Part shown: positions 1-8,616 of the stretch, piece after piece
Numbering within the stretch: position 1 is the first letter of the stretch
How the letters are laid out: every line of letters starts with the position of its first letter
DNA from: a virus
Virus record (IMG/VR): IMGVR_UViG_3300042564_006193
Location: 1-62,591 of that record
DNA: 62,591 bases
Strand: one strand, 5' to 3'
Program-made: the position numbers and the translations under genes
Notes under the pieces: model-generated
What the model saw: only the letters and a program-made list of their open reading frames with translations
Told to the model about the DNA's origin: nothing
The model's database searches: none

Positions 1-299
1 TAATAAAATAATGAGATAATATAAACAACACTATTGTTTTCAAAACTAATTACATAGTCAAATTGATTTTTGTAAATAACAGATGGAGTTTTTGAAATAT
101 CATACTCAGTATATTCTGGTGTAATTGATATCTCTGTTAGAAACTCTAACCAAGGCATTATTGTTGATTTTCTATTATACATACCAGAATAATAAATATC
201 TTCTCCAAAATATTGAATCAACATATCATCTGTATATCCAGATCTTTTTAACCTTCTAAATTCTTTGTGTTTATCTTTATTCCACCTATCATAATTCAT
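1..299 (-). CDS. Hypothetical protein, C-terminus beyond window
   Basis: The frame opens at an ATG at 299 and stays open to the left edge, so about 99 N-terminal residues are visible (begins MNYDRWNKDKHKEFRRL). It is rich in Tyr, Asp and Lys, with no signal peptide or membrane segment in the visible part. It starts 9 nt after the portal stop codon on the same strand, so it is probably co-transcribed with portal. In T4 the genes after portal encode prohead core proteins and the protease, but this fragment is not recognisable as any of them. Confidence 0.6.
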   Translation of the reverse strand, partial: MNYDRWNKDKHKEFRRLKRSGYTDDMLIQYFGEDIYYSGMYNRKSTIMPWLEFLTEISITPEYTEYDISKTPSVIYKNQFDYVISFENNSVVYIISLFY

Positions 300-307
300 A
301 CCATCAA

Positions 308-1993
308 TTAAAATTCAAATTCAGTTCCTCCACCAGATTCTCCTCCTTCTTCTGGAGCAGGAGTTTCAGGTGCTTCTGTAGTCTCTGTTTCACCGCCACC
401 TTCTGTTCCCGTATCGCCCATTCCTTCGGCACCACCTTCTTCTCCTGGTGCGCCTTCTGGACCTGATCCAGCACCAGCACTATCTTTCAACCAGTACTTT
501 TTATTTTCTTCTTTTTCCTCAGGTGTTAAACTTAAAACATTATCAATAAGATATTCAATATGGAAATAAGGTTGTCCATCTGCTTTCTGTATTCCATTAA
601 GAGAAGTTAATATCTCTGATTTCTTCATAAGATTACCTAGTTTTTTCCATTCTTCGAATAATTGATTAGAAATAAAATTAATATCAACTTCATTTAAAAA
701 CCTTTCATCATTCTTTAATTCTGGAAACTCAACAAGCATTTGTAATCTAAGTGGCTTAACAATAAGTTCCCTAAAATTGGCTCTTAATCTATGAATAAAG
801 TTACTGAATTTAGCCTCATCTCTTGTTATTTCAGCAGCATCTGTAAAAACATTTCCTCCACCATCTTCATTAAATCTTTGAGCAGGTATCTTAGATGCTC
901 TTTTTAATATTGCAAAAAACCATTTCAACATATCATCTTCATTAAGATTATGTCCCTGTGGTGACATCAATTCCATACCTGGAGTACCAGCATCTCCTTC
1001 TGGAAACCAGAACTGTTTATTATAAGGAAGATGTTTTTGACCATTTATTCTTAGACTGCCTAAGCTATCATCCCATTCTACTTCTTCTGAATAGTCTTGA
1101 ATAAGTTGACCGATTTGTTCTTCTGCTCTTTGTCTTGACAAACCTTTAATAGGTACAGTGAATTTCTGATAAAGTGTTGCATTTATGATATTGAACATTA
1201 TCTTTGTTTGTTCTAATATCTTTACTTGATTATATGGCTTTATGAGTCCTTCAACATAAGAGGTTTCTGAATAATCATTCTGAGATGAATATGAAATGAA
1301 TATCAATTGTGAATCTAAAAATATCCTACGAAGTTGTGGATCCTCTGGATATTGAATCCAAAGATTACCAATGGTTGGTTCATATGCTGGAACCAATGTT
1401 TCTGGTCTCATCCTATTAAAATATATTATATTCTTCTTTTTATCATCCCATACGATCTCAACTGCAATATACCCATCTATGAGAAAATCTTTCATCATCT
1501 GCCAAGCAGTTATAGAATCGGAAAATCCAAAACGATTGTATATTTTTTCAAAATATTCTTGATATTTATCTCTTACATCCTGTGAGTAATCTGTTGATAA
1601 CGATTTAGGACTACAGAAATCCTTATCAGAATATATTATTGCTTCATCACAAACACTTGATATAAAATCCCTTATCTCATCTTTTATCGAATACTCTCTT
1701 AAAATTCTTCTTTTATCTGAATAAGATCTATCAAGATAAGGTATTGACTTCTTATTTAAAACTGATGCAACTGCTCGTCTTGAAAAGAAATCATACATTG
1801 AATTTCCTTGTTGCGAATAAGGATCTTCGTTTATTCCAACACCCACTTGATTTCTAGCTACCATATCATCGTAGTTCATTCCCCAAGATGAGAGGTTTCT
1901 GAGTATCCTAGAAAATAGTCCTCTGTTCTCAACAGCGGAGTTCATGGTATATTGGAATTGATTGCTATTATTTGATGGATTATATGATGCCAT
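308..1993 (-). CDS. gp20: Portal protein (T4 gp20-like)
   Basis: Forms the dodecameric portal at the special head vertex, through which DNA is packaged by terminase and to which the neck attaches. The 561 residues compare with about 524 in T4 gp20. Family hallmarks are visible: the segment around residues 86-120 (YLDRSYSDKRRILREYSIKD, then a Cys/Asp/Glu-Ala stretch), the KWFFAILKRASKIPAQR segment near the middle, and AAEITRDEAKFSNFIHRLR, the T4-family clip/stem region. The last ~55 residues are a Gly/Glu/Thr/Pro-rich low-complexity tail that T4 lacks. Its start overlaps the 3' end of an HNH endonuclease gene by 14 nt. Identity is confident; the role of the tail is unknown. Confidence 0.93.
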   Translation of the reverse strand: MASYNPSNNSNQFQYTMNSAVENRGLFSRILRNLSSWGMNYDDMVARNQVGVGINEDPYSQQGNSMYDFFSRRAVASVLNKKSIPYLDRSYSDKRRILREYSIKDEIRDFISSVCDEAIIYSDKDFCSPKSLSTDYSQDVRDKYQEYFEKIYNRFGFSDSITAWQMMKDFLIDGYIAVEIVWDDKKKNIIYFNRMRPETLVPAYEPTIGNLWIQYPEDPQLRRIFLDSQLIFISYSSQNDYSETSYVEGLIKPYNQVKILEQTKIMFNIINATLYQKFTVPIKGLSRQRAEEQIGQLIQDYSEEVEWDDSLGSLRINGQKHLPYNKQFWFPEGDAGTPGMELMSPQGHNLNEDDMLKWFFAILKRASKIPAQRFNEDGGGNVFTDAAEITRDEAKFSNFIHRLRANFRELIVKPLRLQMLVEFPELKNDERFLNEVDINFISNQLFEEWKKLGNLMKKSEILTSLNGIQKADGQPYFHIEYLIDNVLSLTPEEKEENKKYWLKDSAGAGSGPEGAPGEEGGAEGMGDTGTEGGGETETTEAPETPAPEEGGESGGGTEFEF

Positions 1994-2639
1994 ATTCTAT
2001 TTTATTTTTTTTAATATCTCTATTTATTTTACTACAGAGTGGTTGTAAATTTGTATAGTGGTTGAGATTGATTATTTCTTGTTCACTTTTAGCGGAAGAT
2101 ATCGGGATTATATGATCTATATCCCATCCAGAATTGAATTCTCCTGTGTATATTCCTCTATTTTCCCAATCCATCCAATCTTCAAATCTAGATTCCAGAT
2201 AGAATCTCATCTCATTAAATGAACAACCTATTATTTCTTCAGTTCTTGTTTTTTTAGAATATCCTGATTCATAAAAACAATTATTAATTAAATTTCTAAT
2301 ATTTGTAGTTAATCTGAACATCACATCATTTTTGCGCCTTCTTGATAAATATTGATTTCTTTTTTCTTTATTCTTATTTTGATATTCTTTTTGATAATCT
2401 AACTTTTGATCTCTATTTTCTTCATATCTTATAGAACTTTTTTCTAAAATCAGATCTCTATTCAATTCATAGTATTTAACTTTTTCTAATTTTATCTTAT
2501 CGATATTTTTAGAATACCATAGTTTATTTTGATTCTTTCTACAATCTTTGCAGTTTGATCTGAAACCATCTTTAGAGGATTTATCATTATTGAATAAATC
2601 TAAAGATTTTATAATACTACATTTACTACATTTTTTCAT
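1980..2639 (-). CDS. HNH homing endonuclease
   Basis: Free-standing HNH endonuclease of 219 residues. The N-terminus carries a CxxC...CxxC zinc-knuckle (CSKC near residue 4, CKDC near residue 34), followed by a Lys-rich linker. The C-terminus has the HNH core: WDIDHIIPISSAKSE, then NLQPLCSKINRDIK, with the DH pair and the Asn of the family. Such enzymes cut phage DNA lacking the insertion and spread by recombination. The gene lies immediately 5' of portal on the same strand and its last 14 nt are inside the portal gene, suggesting precise invasion upstream of an essential gene, with portal translation possibly coupled to it. Confidence 0.9.
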   Translation of the reverse strand: MKKCSKCSIIKSLDLFNNDKSSKDGFRSNCKDCRKNQNKLWYSKNIDKIKLEKVKYYELNRDLILEKSSIRYEENRDQKLDYQKEYQNKNKEKRNQYLSRRRKNDVMFRLTTNIRNLINNCFYESGYSKKTRTEEIIGCSFNEMRFYLESRFEDWMDWENRGIYTGEFNSGWDIDHIIPISSAKSEQEIINLNHYTNLQPLCSKINRDIKKNKIEYGII

Positions 2640-2688
2640 GAAAACATCAAAAATTTAAGTATATATATAAAAAATCCTCCCTTCTCTT

Positions 2689-2877
2689 TTATTCTTTTGG
2701 GAAAGTACTTAAGAAATCTTCTAACTCTTCTCTAAATGATTGATAACCAGGGTGATTGTTCTGATCTTTAACAAGCGCATCTATTACTTTTTGAACTATC
2801 TCTTTTCTATAACTCTCTGGATCTTTTCTTTCAATCATATCGGTTTTATTTTCTTTAAATGGTCTTATATGTCTCAT
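2689..2877 (-). CDS. Small hypothetical protein
   Basis: 62-residue charged, probably helical protein (begins MRHIRPFKENKTDMIERK). It sits between the HNH endonuclease and the repeat protein on the same strand, with short AT-rich spacers. It has no recognisable motif, signal or membrane segment. The start MRHIRPF is only weakly like the shared N-terminal tag described elsewhere. Retained for its clean start, coding-like composition and place in a same-strand series. Confidence 0.6.
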   Translation of the reverse strand: MRHIRPFKENKTDMIERKDPESYRKEIVQKVIDALVKDQNNHPGYQSFREELEDFLSTFPKE

Positions 2878-2902
2878 TTTTTATTTTATTTTTCTTTATA
2901 TA

Positions 2903-3676
2903 TTAAAAATGAATTTTATATCCTTTAATTTCTTCAATTTCTGGAACTTTTAGACCTAGATCCAAAAAAACTTGTTCAAGTCTTTGTAAAATGACTAAAT
3001 TACCATCTCTAATTGTATCATGCTCGTTTAGGAATTCAATAACCTCATCCCATTTGTCTATAGGAAATAATTTAAATATCTGATAGACTGGATTTCTTCT
3101 TATATCAAATTCTCCTAACCAACCATCTTTAACTCCTTTAACATCTCTTAGTTGATTATTATCACAATAAATTCCACCGGAAATCCTTCCAGAAATTCCT
3201 TCTAAACTCTTTAATTGATTAAAACTACAGGAAAAATCACCACCAACTGAAAGGGGAGAACCCTCTAAACTCTTTAATTGATTAGAACTGCAATCAAAAT
3301 AACGACCAACTGAAATAGGAGAACCTTCTAAACTTATTAATTTATTATCACCACAATCAAAATTACCACCAACTGAAAGAGGAGCTCCCTCTAAACTTAT
3401 TAATTGATTCCTATGACAATAAAAACCACCACCAACTGAAAGGGGAGAGCCTTCTAAACTTATTAATTGATTCCTATGACAATAAAAATTACCACTTACC
3501 TTTCCAAATTTCAAGGGAAGTTTAGTTAATGCTTTATCGTGTAGATTAACATTTCCATCAACATCAATAGTTGAGTCTTCATTGATGGTATAATTCTTTA
3601 TACCAAATTTTTTACATATAGAATCTATGTCCTCTTTTGATTCTTTAATAAAGTTTTTATATCTGAACAATCTCAT
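2903..3676 (-). CDS. Leucine-rich-repeat-like protein, copy A
   Basis: 257 residues from the ATG at 3676. A longer frame to 3748 exists, but it would run into the diverging gp4 gene, and the internal start MRLFRYKNFIKES matches the start of paralogue B. After a ~45-residue N-terminal segment come about five to six 21-residue repeats of the form NQLxSLEGSPLSVGGxFxC, a phage/bacterial LRR variant, then a ~60-residue cap (conserved WLGEF...YQIFKLFP). The N-terminus carries the shared capsid-targeting-like tag. Function is unknown; repeats of this type usually bind proteins. It is close in DNA sequence to the gene at 7834-8607. Confidence 0.85.
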   Translation of the reverse strand: MRLFRYKNFIKESKEDIDSICKKFGIKNYTINEDSTIDVDGNVNLHDKALTKLPLKFGKVSGNFYCHRNQLISLEGSPLSVGGGFYCHRNQLISLEGAPLSVGGNFDCGDNKLISLEGSPISVGRYFDCSSNQLKSLEGSPLSVGGDFSCSFNQLKSLEGISGRISGGIYCDNNQLRDVKGVKDGWLGEFDIRRNPVYQIFKLFPIDKWDEVIEFLNEHDTIRDGNLVILQRLEQVFLDLGLKVPEIEEIKGYKIHF

Positions 3677-3693
3677 GTTTATATATATAAATA

Positions 3694-4224
3694 ATGATAA
3701 ACTCAAAACCGAACAATAAAAATTATCACCAAGGAAACTATATTCCAAAAAATAGAGAAAAGGTTATTAAATTTAATAATGAAGGAGGGATCTATTATAG
3801 AAGTTCGCTTGAATATCGAATGATGATATTCCTTGATAACTCCGATAAAGTTAAAAGATGGGGTGCTGAATGTATATCAATACCTTATCAACTAACTCAC
3901 TATGAGAGTAATGGTGATATAAATCTTAAAAATCATACCTATTACTCAGACTTTTATTATGAGCTCGAATCAAATAATGGTATAAGAAAAATAATAGTTG
4001 AGGTTAAACCAGAATCAGAATATAAAGATGTAATTCTTTTACAAGAAAAGAAATTTGAAGTACCAGATAATCCAACTATCAAAAGGTTAAAAAATCTAGA
4101 ATATAAATTGAAGATGGCTCAAAAAAACCTAAAGAAGTGGGAGACCATGATAAAATTTTGTGACAAGAAGGGTTGGGAGTTCATAGTAATCACAGAATCT
4201 ACACTTAAAAAGCTTGGGGTTTAA
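3694..4224 (+). CDS. gp4: Head completion protein (T4 gp4/gp50-like)
   Basis: 176 residues. In T4, gp4 acts late in head completion after packaging and has a nuclease-like fold. The family pattern is visible: YYRSSLEYRMMIFLDNS, then a W..E.I.IPY segment, a YYSDFYYEL strand with its Asp, IIVEVKPESEY (the E-x-K of a PD-(D/E)XK core), and a C-terminal W.....CDKKGWEFIVITE segment. It diverges from the LRR-like gene, with a TATATATAA element between them, and overlaps the 3' end of the convergent gp55 gene by 4 nt. Confidence 0.85.
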   Translation: MINSKPNNKNYHQGNYIPKNREKVIKFNNEGGIYYRSSLEYRMMIFLDNSDKVKRWGAECISIPYQLTHYESNGDINLKNHTYYSDFYYELESNNGIRKIIVEVKPESEYKDVILLQEKKFEVPDNPTIKRLKNLEYKLKMAQKNLKKWETMIKFCDKKGWEFIVITESTLKKLGV

Positions 4225-4586
4225 AGTGAGTGTAGTCCCAATCCACCGTTAGATCCTTCTAATGAGACCAATCTTATAGAAGATTCTGGATCTCCTTTTT
4301 TCTTATAAATCTCATTGAATGCTTTTGCGATACCTCTTTTGAATATCTCAGTGAAATAAGCGAATGGATTCACACTTTTTTCTTCATTGAAATTATACCA
4401 GTTTGCATACATATCAAGTAATCCACCTTGTAAGCAATCATTTCTATCATCATTGCTCCAATACCTCATTTTTTTTATTGTTTCTTTGCCTAAAATCTCT
4501 AGCATCCTTTCGGCCTTTCTTGTGAGTTTTCCTTGAGCCTTTGAGACAATTATCTCATAGTATAAATCCTTGTTGTTTAAGTACAT
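4221..4586 (-). CDS. gp55: Late sigma factor (T4 gp55-like)
   Basis: 121 residues, shorter than T4 gp55 (~185). The match is to the region-2-like core: NNKDLYYEIIVSKAQGKLT at the start, then NFNEEKSVNPFAYFTEIFKR, which parallels the T4 pattern NFDE..K..NPHAYIT followed by KKER/KKK. In T4 it directs host RNA polymerase to late promoters with a simple AT -10 box. The recurrent TTTAATATATA element in this window is a natural candidate target. Regions C-terminal to the core are largely absent, so dependence on coactivators cannot be judged. A strong terminator separates it from the gene upstream. Confidence 0.8.
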   Translation of the reverse strand: MYLNNKDLYYEIIVSKAQGKLTRKAERMLEILGKETIKKMRYWSNDDRNDCLQGGLLDMYANWYNFNEEKSVNPFAYFTEIFKRGIAKAFNEIYKKKGDPESSIRLVSLEGSNGGLGLHSL

Positions 4587-4644
4587 TCATGTAAATTATT
4601 TTTTATTTGGTTTCATGTTATACATTTAATAGTAAAAAAAGTTT

Positions 4645-4689
4645 AAAAAAAAAGGTGGGAATTATATAATTATAATTCCCACCTTTTTT
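4645..4689. terminator. Bidirectional intrinsic terminator
   Basis: A-run, GGTGGGAATTATA, TAAT loop, TATAATTCCCACC, T-run: a 13-bp perfect stem flanked by A and T tracts, so it can work on either strand. It follows the stop of the minus-strand gene at 4704-5984 and precedes the gp55 start. Confidence 0.9.
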
Positions 4690-4703
4690 AAATCTATTAA
4701 TAA

Positions 4704-5984
4704 TTATTTTCTAATCCTTTCGTTATATTGAAGTTCTTTAACAGCTTGTAATTCAGTACTTAGATTATCATTTCTTTTTTCTAAGTTTGAAAGAGCTTCT
4801 TTAAGAACCTTGCTTTCTCCCAACATCTGAATAGATGCTTTTACTTTTGATATATTAAAAGTAACATCTTCGAGTTTCAACTCGATTTGTCTTTCTTTAT
4901 CTTCTAACTTTCTTTTTGATATTAATTCATTACTTAGTCTATTTTCGTAAAAATACGTTAAATCAAAATTCAACTCATTTCTAACTTCATTTACTAACTC
5001 AACGGCTGAAGAATACGCAAAAAGAGAATATCCATATCTCTCATCACATCTATAAACGTGCATATTGTTCTTAAAATTGAAAGCAAATACTTCTAATGTA
5101 GGATTAATAAGATTTGATACTCTTTTAACAATATCCAATTCTACAAATGAGTCTATATTATTAGCAACCTCTTGTATAAGTGGATAAAAATTCTTATTTA
5201 CGATAGGAACAATTGGAGATGAGAATATACTCTCTAAAGTAGATTCACCATTCAACTCATCATCATTGATAAAAATTGCCTTTTTCTGAACACCGATACC
5301 AACGGTAAGATATTCAGATATCCTAAAATCAACTCTACTTTCAGAAACATTGCAGAACTGAAGAGCAGTTTGTAGGTTTCTAAGTGTTCTCAACTTATTC
5401 TCATCCTTTACATGGTTCTCTAAAAGAGTTTTTTCAATTGCACTTTCTGATAAAAGGAACCAAGAATCCTTTATGAAAGCAAGATGTCCTTCTTCAACCT
5501 GTTCTACAATTGTATAAACAGATTCTCCTTTACCACCACTTAAAAGATTAGTTCTTTTCTCTGGAGACTTTGTAAGATTGTGTACAAAAAGTTTTATCTC
5601 AGGAACCCAGTCGTAAATGGCCAATTCATTAAGAATCTTAGACATTCTATCTTGATCTGTTTCTAAATTGATAGTCTGTAATAGTACGTTTATTGGTTGT
5701 CTTAGCAATTCACCTTGATTCTTTGTATTTAGGATATTATAAAGTGACTTAAGCTCATAAACAAGCTCATACTGAGCAAGATCTGAATTCAAAGATTCAA
5801 GGAATTTTTTAACACTCTTATCATAAGTATATGGCCTTAGCCTTTCGTTCAAAGAGTGTATCATTTGTTTCTCTCCGAATTCCACAAAGTTATTTAAGTG
5901 TCCTTCAATTACATAAGAAACATCCTCTTGATCAAATGATAGGGATTTCTTAAAGTTAAAAAGTTCGAGTTTTAGATTCTTCAT
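4704..5984 (-). CDS. Hypothetical protein with C-terminal coiled coil
   Basis: 426 residues, not recognised. The N-terminal ~330 residues look like a mixed alpha/beta globular region. From about residue 345 to the end it is Glu/Lys/Leu-rich with heptad-like spacing (KRKLEDKERQIELKLEDV), a likely coiled coil. No signal peptide or membrane segment. It follows gp15 on the same strand, with its own TAATATATAG element about 25 nt upstream, and ends at the terminator at 4645-4689. The setting among head and tail genes suggests a structural or assembly role, but that is inference from position only. Confidence 0.75.
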   Translation of the reverse strand: MKNLKLELFNFKKSLSFDQEDVSYVIEGHLNNFVEFGEKQMIHSLNERLRPYTYDKSVKKFLESLNSDLAQYELVYELKSLYNILNTKNQGELLRQPINVLLQTINLETDQDRMSKILNELAIYDWVPEIKLFVHNLTKSPEKRTNLLSGGKGESVYTIVEQVEEGHLAFIKDSWFLLSESAIEKTLLENHVKDENKLRTLRNLQTALQFCNVSESRVDFRISEYLTVGIGVQKKAIFINDDELNGESTLESIFSSPIVPIVNKNFYPLIQEVANNIDSFVELDIVKRVSNLINPTLEVFAFNFKNNMHVYRCDERYGYSLFAYSSAVELVNEVRNELNFDLTYFYENRLSNELISKRKLEDKERQIELKLEDVTFNISKVKASIQMLGESKVLKEALSNLEKRNDNLSTELQAVKELQYNERIRK

Positions 5985-6009
5985 ATTAAAATTTTATTTT
6001 TTCTTATTA

Positions 6010-6019
6010 CTATATATTA
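6010..6019 (-). promoter_or_regulatory. TAATATATAG promoter-like element
   Basis: Reads TAATATATAG on the minus strand, about 25 nt before the ATG at 5984. It is one of the recurrent elements found before many genes here and fits the role of a gp55-type late promoter -10 box. This is the long-spacing class. Confidence 0.5.
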
Positions 6020-6050
6020 TGTAAAAAAAGTCATTTTTTTCAATTTTGGT

Positions 6051-6809
6051 TTATCCATTATTTGATAGATTTTGATCATTTGCATTTGGATTTCCAGGTC
6101 TTGCAGAACCACTTCTCATCGCAACTATATTGTTGAACCATCTTGTTCTAAATGGTCTAATTTCTTGGTCTCTAACAAATGCCGGATAATAACTTTGAAC
6201 TTCTATTGATGCAGTTAGTTTTATTGTAGTTTCACTTGTTAAATTCTGCTCACGAACAATCTCAATAGCATTTGTATCTGGTTGCGTCATAACCGCATCT
6301 ATGTGCATATAATTATGTTCAAAATACATGAATTTATAAAGCCAAAGTGTGTTCATTATAGCCTGTGAGCATTTAAAAACATCTATCTCTGTTTTTAAAA
6401 GAATAGTAAGATCATATGTCGCAGTGATTGGAATCGCTCTTACCTTATTCAATACTCTTTTTACTTCTTGATTATCCTCAACTACATTTCTAAGCCAAAT
6501 ATTAGGATTTCTGAATTCATCAGATCTTATTTGCCAATTTGTAAGTGTTATATGTCCTCTCGGTATAATATCAGTATTCAGCTCAACAAATCTATTATTT
6601 GAGACTATATCATCTGAAAAACTATCCAATAAGAATCTATCGGATCCAGTAAGTGAATAATAAAAAGGAACATTTACTTCAACATCACCTGATGTGAAAT
6701 TATTTGTCCATTTTACTCTTCCTTCTAATGTATCAAGAAGGCACATGGTTAGATCCCTGAAATATACATCACTATAATTGAACTCTTCTCCTATTCTTGG
6801 CATAAACAA
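6051..6809 (-). CDS. gp15: Tail sheath stabiliser/terminator (T4 gp15-like)
   Basis: 252 residues (T4 gp15 is 272). In T4, gp15 caps the contractile tail and joins it to the neck. The order of segments matches the family: an N-terminal helix (YFRDLTMCLLDTLEGRV), SGDVEVNVPFYYSLTGSDRF, IIPRGHITLTNWQIRSDEF, the central ATYDLTILLKTEIDVFKC, which parallels the T4 IYELSIFTRYEDDMFQI segment, and a C-terminal strand series ending EVQSYYPAF. The last ~30 residues are Asn/Gly-rich. Assignment rests on this pattern from memory, not on an alignment. Confidence 0.75.
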   Translation of the reverse strand: MFMPRIGEEFNYSDVYFRDLTMCLLDTLEGRVKWTNNFTSGDVEVNVPFYYSLTGSDRFLLDSFSDDIVSNNRFVELNTDIIPRGHITLTNWQIRSDEFRNPNIWLRNVVEDNQEVKRVLNKVRAIPITATYDLTILLKTEIDVFKCSQAIMNTLWLYKFMYFEHNYMHIDAVMTQPDTNAIEIVREQNLTSETTIKLTASIEVQSYYPAFVRDQEIRPFRTRWFNNIVAMRSGSARPGNPNANDQNLSNNG

Positions 6810-6830
6810 TCTAAAAAATTTTCTTATAAC

Positions 6831-6840
6831 TATATATTAA
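6831..6840 (-). promoter_or_regulatory. TAATATATAG promoter-like element for gp15
   Basis: TAATATATAG on the minus strand, 21 nt before the gp15 start. Because the core is nearly palindromic, the same 47-bp divergent spacer may also serve the plus-strand clamp loader gene. Confidence 0.5.
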
Positions 6841-6856
6841 ATAAAATTATCTCTAT

Positions 6857-7816
6857 ATGTCAATTAATAATCTTTTACTTTGGGAAAAATGGAGGCCTTC
6901 TAAAATTGAAGACCTTATTCTTCCAGAAAGAATAACGAATCATTTTAAAAATGGAATAACCAAAAATTTTATATTTTATGGAAATTATGGAACTGGCAAA
7001 ACGTCACTTGCTAGAGTTCTAATAGGAAAATATTCAGGAGAAAAAGCTTTCTTAGAGATAAACTCATCACTTTATACCTCAATTGATATTCTTAGAAATG
7101 AAATTGAAAGATTCTGCAAAACTGTTCCAATGTTTGAAACAGAAGATCCTATAAAATATGTATTTCTCGATGAATTTGATAGAGTATCAATACAATATCA
7201 AGATGCTATGAAAGCTTTTATAGAAAGATATCATAATAATGTGAGATTCATACTTACAACAAATCACTATAATAAAATATCTGATGGAATAAAATCCAGA
7301 TTTACTTCAATAAATTTTGATGTACTAAATAAAGATGAAGAAAAGTTTATAAAAACTGGAATTTATAAAAAGGTTATGCAAATTGCAGAATCAGAAAAAA
7401 TTGATATAAAAAAAGAAACACTTATTAATATAATCAATAAACAATTTCCAGATTTAAGATCAATCATTGTACAATTACAAAATATTAAAGATACCGGAGA
7501 TATAAGTTCATCATCGACTATAATAAGCAACAAACTAATTATGGATACTTATGATATAATATATGATAAATCTGCTGATTATGAGAAAATATATCATTTT
7601 ATAATGTCTGCTTATGGTCCAGATAATATGGATCAATTATTCAATGTACTTGGTAGGAATTTTATTGATTGGTCTTTAAAAGAAAAAAAGAATATTGATT
7701 CGCTTTTTAAATGCAATTATGTTATTTCAGAACTAAGGGAAAAATTAGAATCGAGAACTGATCCTATAATACTTGGAATGACGTTAGTTGGAAAATTCAG
7801 AGATTTACTTAACTAA
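6857..7816 (+). CDS. gp44: Sliding clamp loader ATPase, large subunit (gp44-like)
   Basis: AAA+ ATPase that, with gp62, loads the sliding clamp onto primer-template DNA. The 319 residues match the usual gp44 length. It begins with the family signature WEKWRP near residue 9. Walker A is GNYGTGKT (42-49), Walker B with the DE pair is VFLDEFDR (102-109), sensor 1 is FILTTNHYNK (~131-140), and the SRF arginine-finger motif is at 147-149. The C-terminal third is the collar domain. No gp62 candidate is obvious nearby. It is flanked by convergent copy B of the LRR-like gene. Confidence 0.94.
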   Translation: MSINNLLLWEKWRPSKIEDLILPERITNHFKNGITKNFIFYGNYGTGKTSLARVLIGKYSGEKAFLEINSSLYTSIDILRNEIERFCKTVPMFETEDPIKYVFLDEFDRVSIQYQDAMKAFIERYHNNVRFILTTNHYNKISDGIKSRFTSINFDVLNKDEEKFIKTGIYKKVMQIAESEKIDIKKETLINIINKQFPDLRSIIVQLQNIKDTGDISSSSTIISNKLIMDTYDIIYDKSADYEKIYHFIMSAYGPDNMDQLFNVLGRNFIDWSLKEKKNIDSLFKCNYVISELREKLESRTDPIILGMTLVGKFRDLLN

Positions 7817-7833
7817 TATTCTATCTAAGTAAT

Positions 7834-8607
7834 TTAAAAATGAATTTTATATCCTTTAATTTCTTCAATTTCTGGAACTTCTAAACCTAGATCCAGAAAA
7901 ACTTGTTCAAGTCTTTGTAAAATAATTAAATTGCCATTATCACGGATCACTTCATACTCATTTAAGATTTCAATAACTTCATCCCAGTTGTCTCTAGGAA
8001 ATAATTTGAATATTTCATAGACTGGATTTCCATATACACTAAATTCTCCTAACCAACCATCTTTAACTCCTTTAACATCTCTTAGTTGATTATCAGTGCA
8101 ATAAATTGCGCCGGAAATCCTTCCAGAAATTCCTTCTAAACTCTTTAATTGATTAAAACGACAAGAAAAATAACCACCAACTGAAAGGGGAGCGCCTGAT
8201 AAACTATTTAATTGATTAAAACTACAAGAAAAATGACCACCAACTGAAAGAGGAGAACCCTCTAAACTTTTTAATTGATTATGACTACAATTAAAATTAC
8301 CACCAACTGAAAGGGGAGAACCTTCCAAACTCTTTAATTGATTATACTGACAAGAAAAATCACCACCAACTGAAAGGGGAGAACCTTCTAAACTTATTAA
8401 TTTATTACCATGACAATAAAAATAACCACTTACCTTTCCAAATTTCAAGGGGATTTTAGTTAATCCTTTATCGTATAGTTTAACATTTCCATCAACATCA
8501 ACTGAGTCTTCATTAATGGTATAATTCTTTATACCAAATTTTTTACATATAGAGTCTATGTCCTCTTTTGATTCTTTAATAAAATTTTTATAACGGAATA
8601 ATTTCAT
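7834..8607 (-). CDS. Leucine-rich-repeat-like protein, copy B
   Basis: 257 residues, paralogue of the protein at 2903-3676. It has the same tagged start (MKLFRYKNFIKES), the same pre-repeat segment, five 21-residue NQLxSLEGSPLSVGGxF repeats, one variant repeat (SLSGAP) and the same cap. The 3' ends of the two genes are almost identical at DNA level while the repeat order differs. That points to recent duplication with repeat shuffling or gene conversion. Function unknown. Confidence 0.87.
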   Translation of the reverse strand: MKLFRYKNFIKESKEDIDSICKKFGIKNYTINEDSVDVDGNVKLYDKGLTKIPLKFGKVSGYFYCHGNKLISLEGSPLSVGGDFSCQYNQLKSLEGSPLSVGGNFNCSHNQLKSLEGSPLSVGGHFSCSFNQLNSLSGAPLSVGGYFSCRFNQLKSLEGISGRISGAIYCTDNQLRDVKGVKDGWLGEFSVYGNPVYEIFKLFPRDNWDEVIEILNEYEVIRDNGNLIILQRLEQVFLDLGLEVPEIEEIKGYKIHF

Positions 8608-8616
8608 AGATAAATT

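Noticed and set aside
2903-3748. 281-residue version of LRR copy A starting at 3748
   Set aside because: The extra 24 residues run through the divergent gp4 start and do not occur in copy B; ATG 3676 gives the tagged start.
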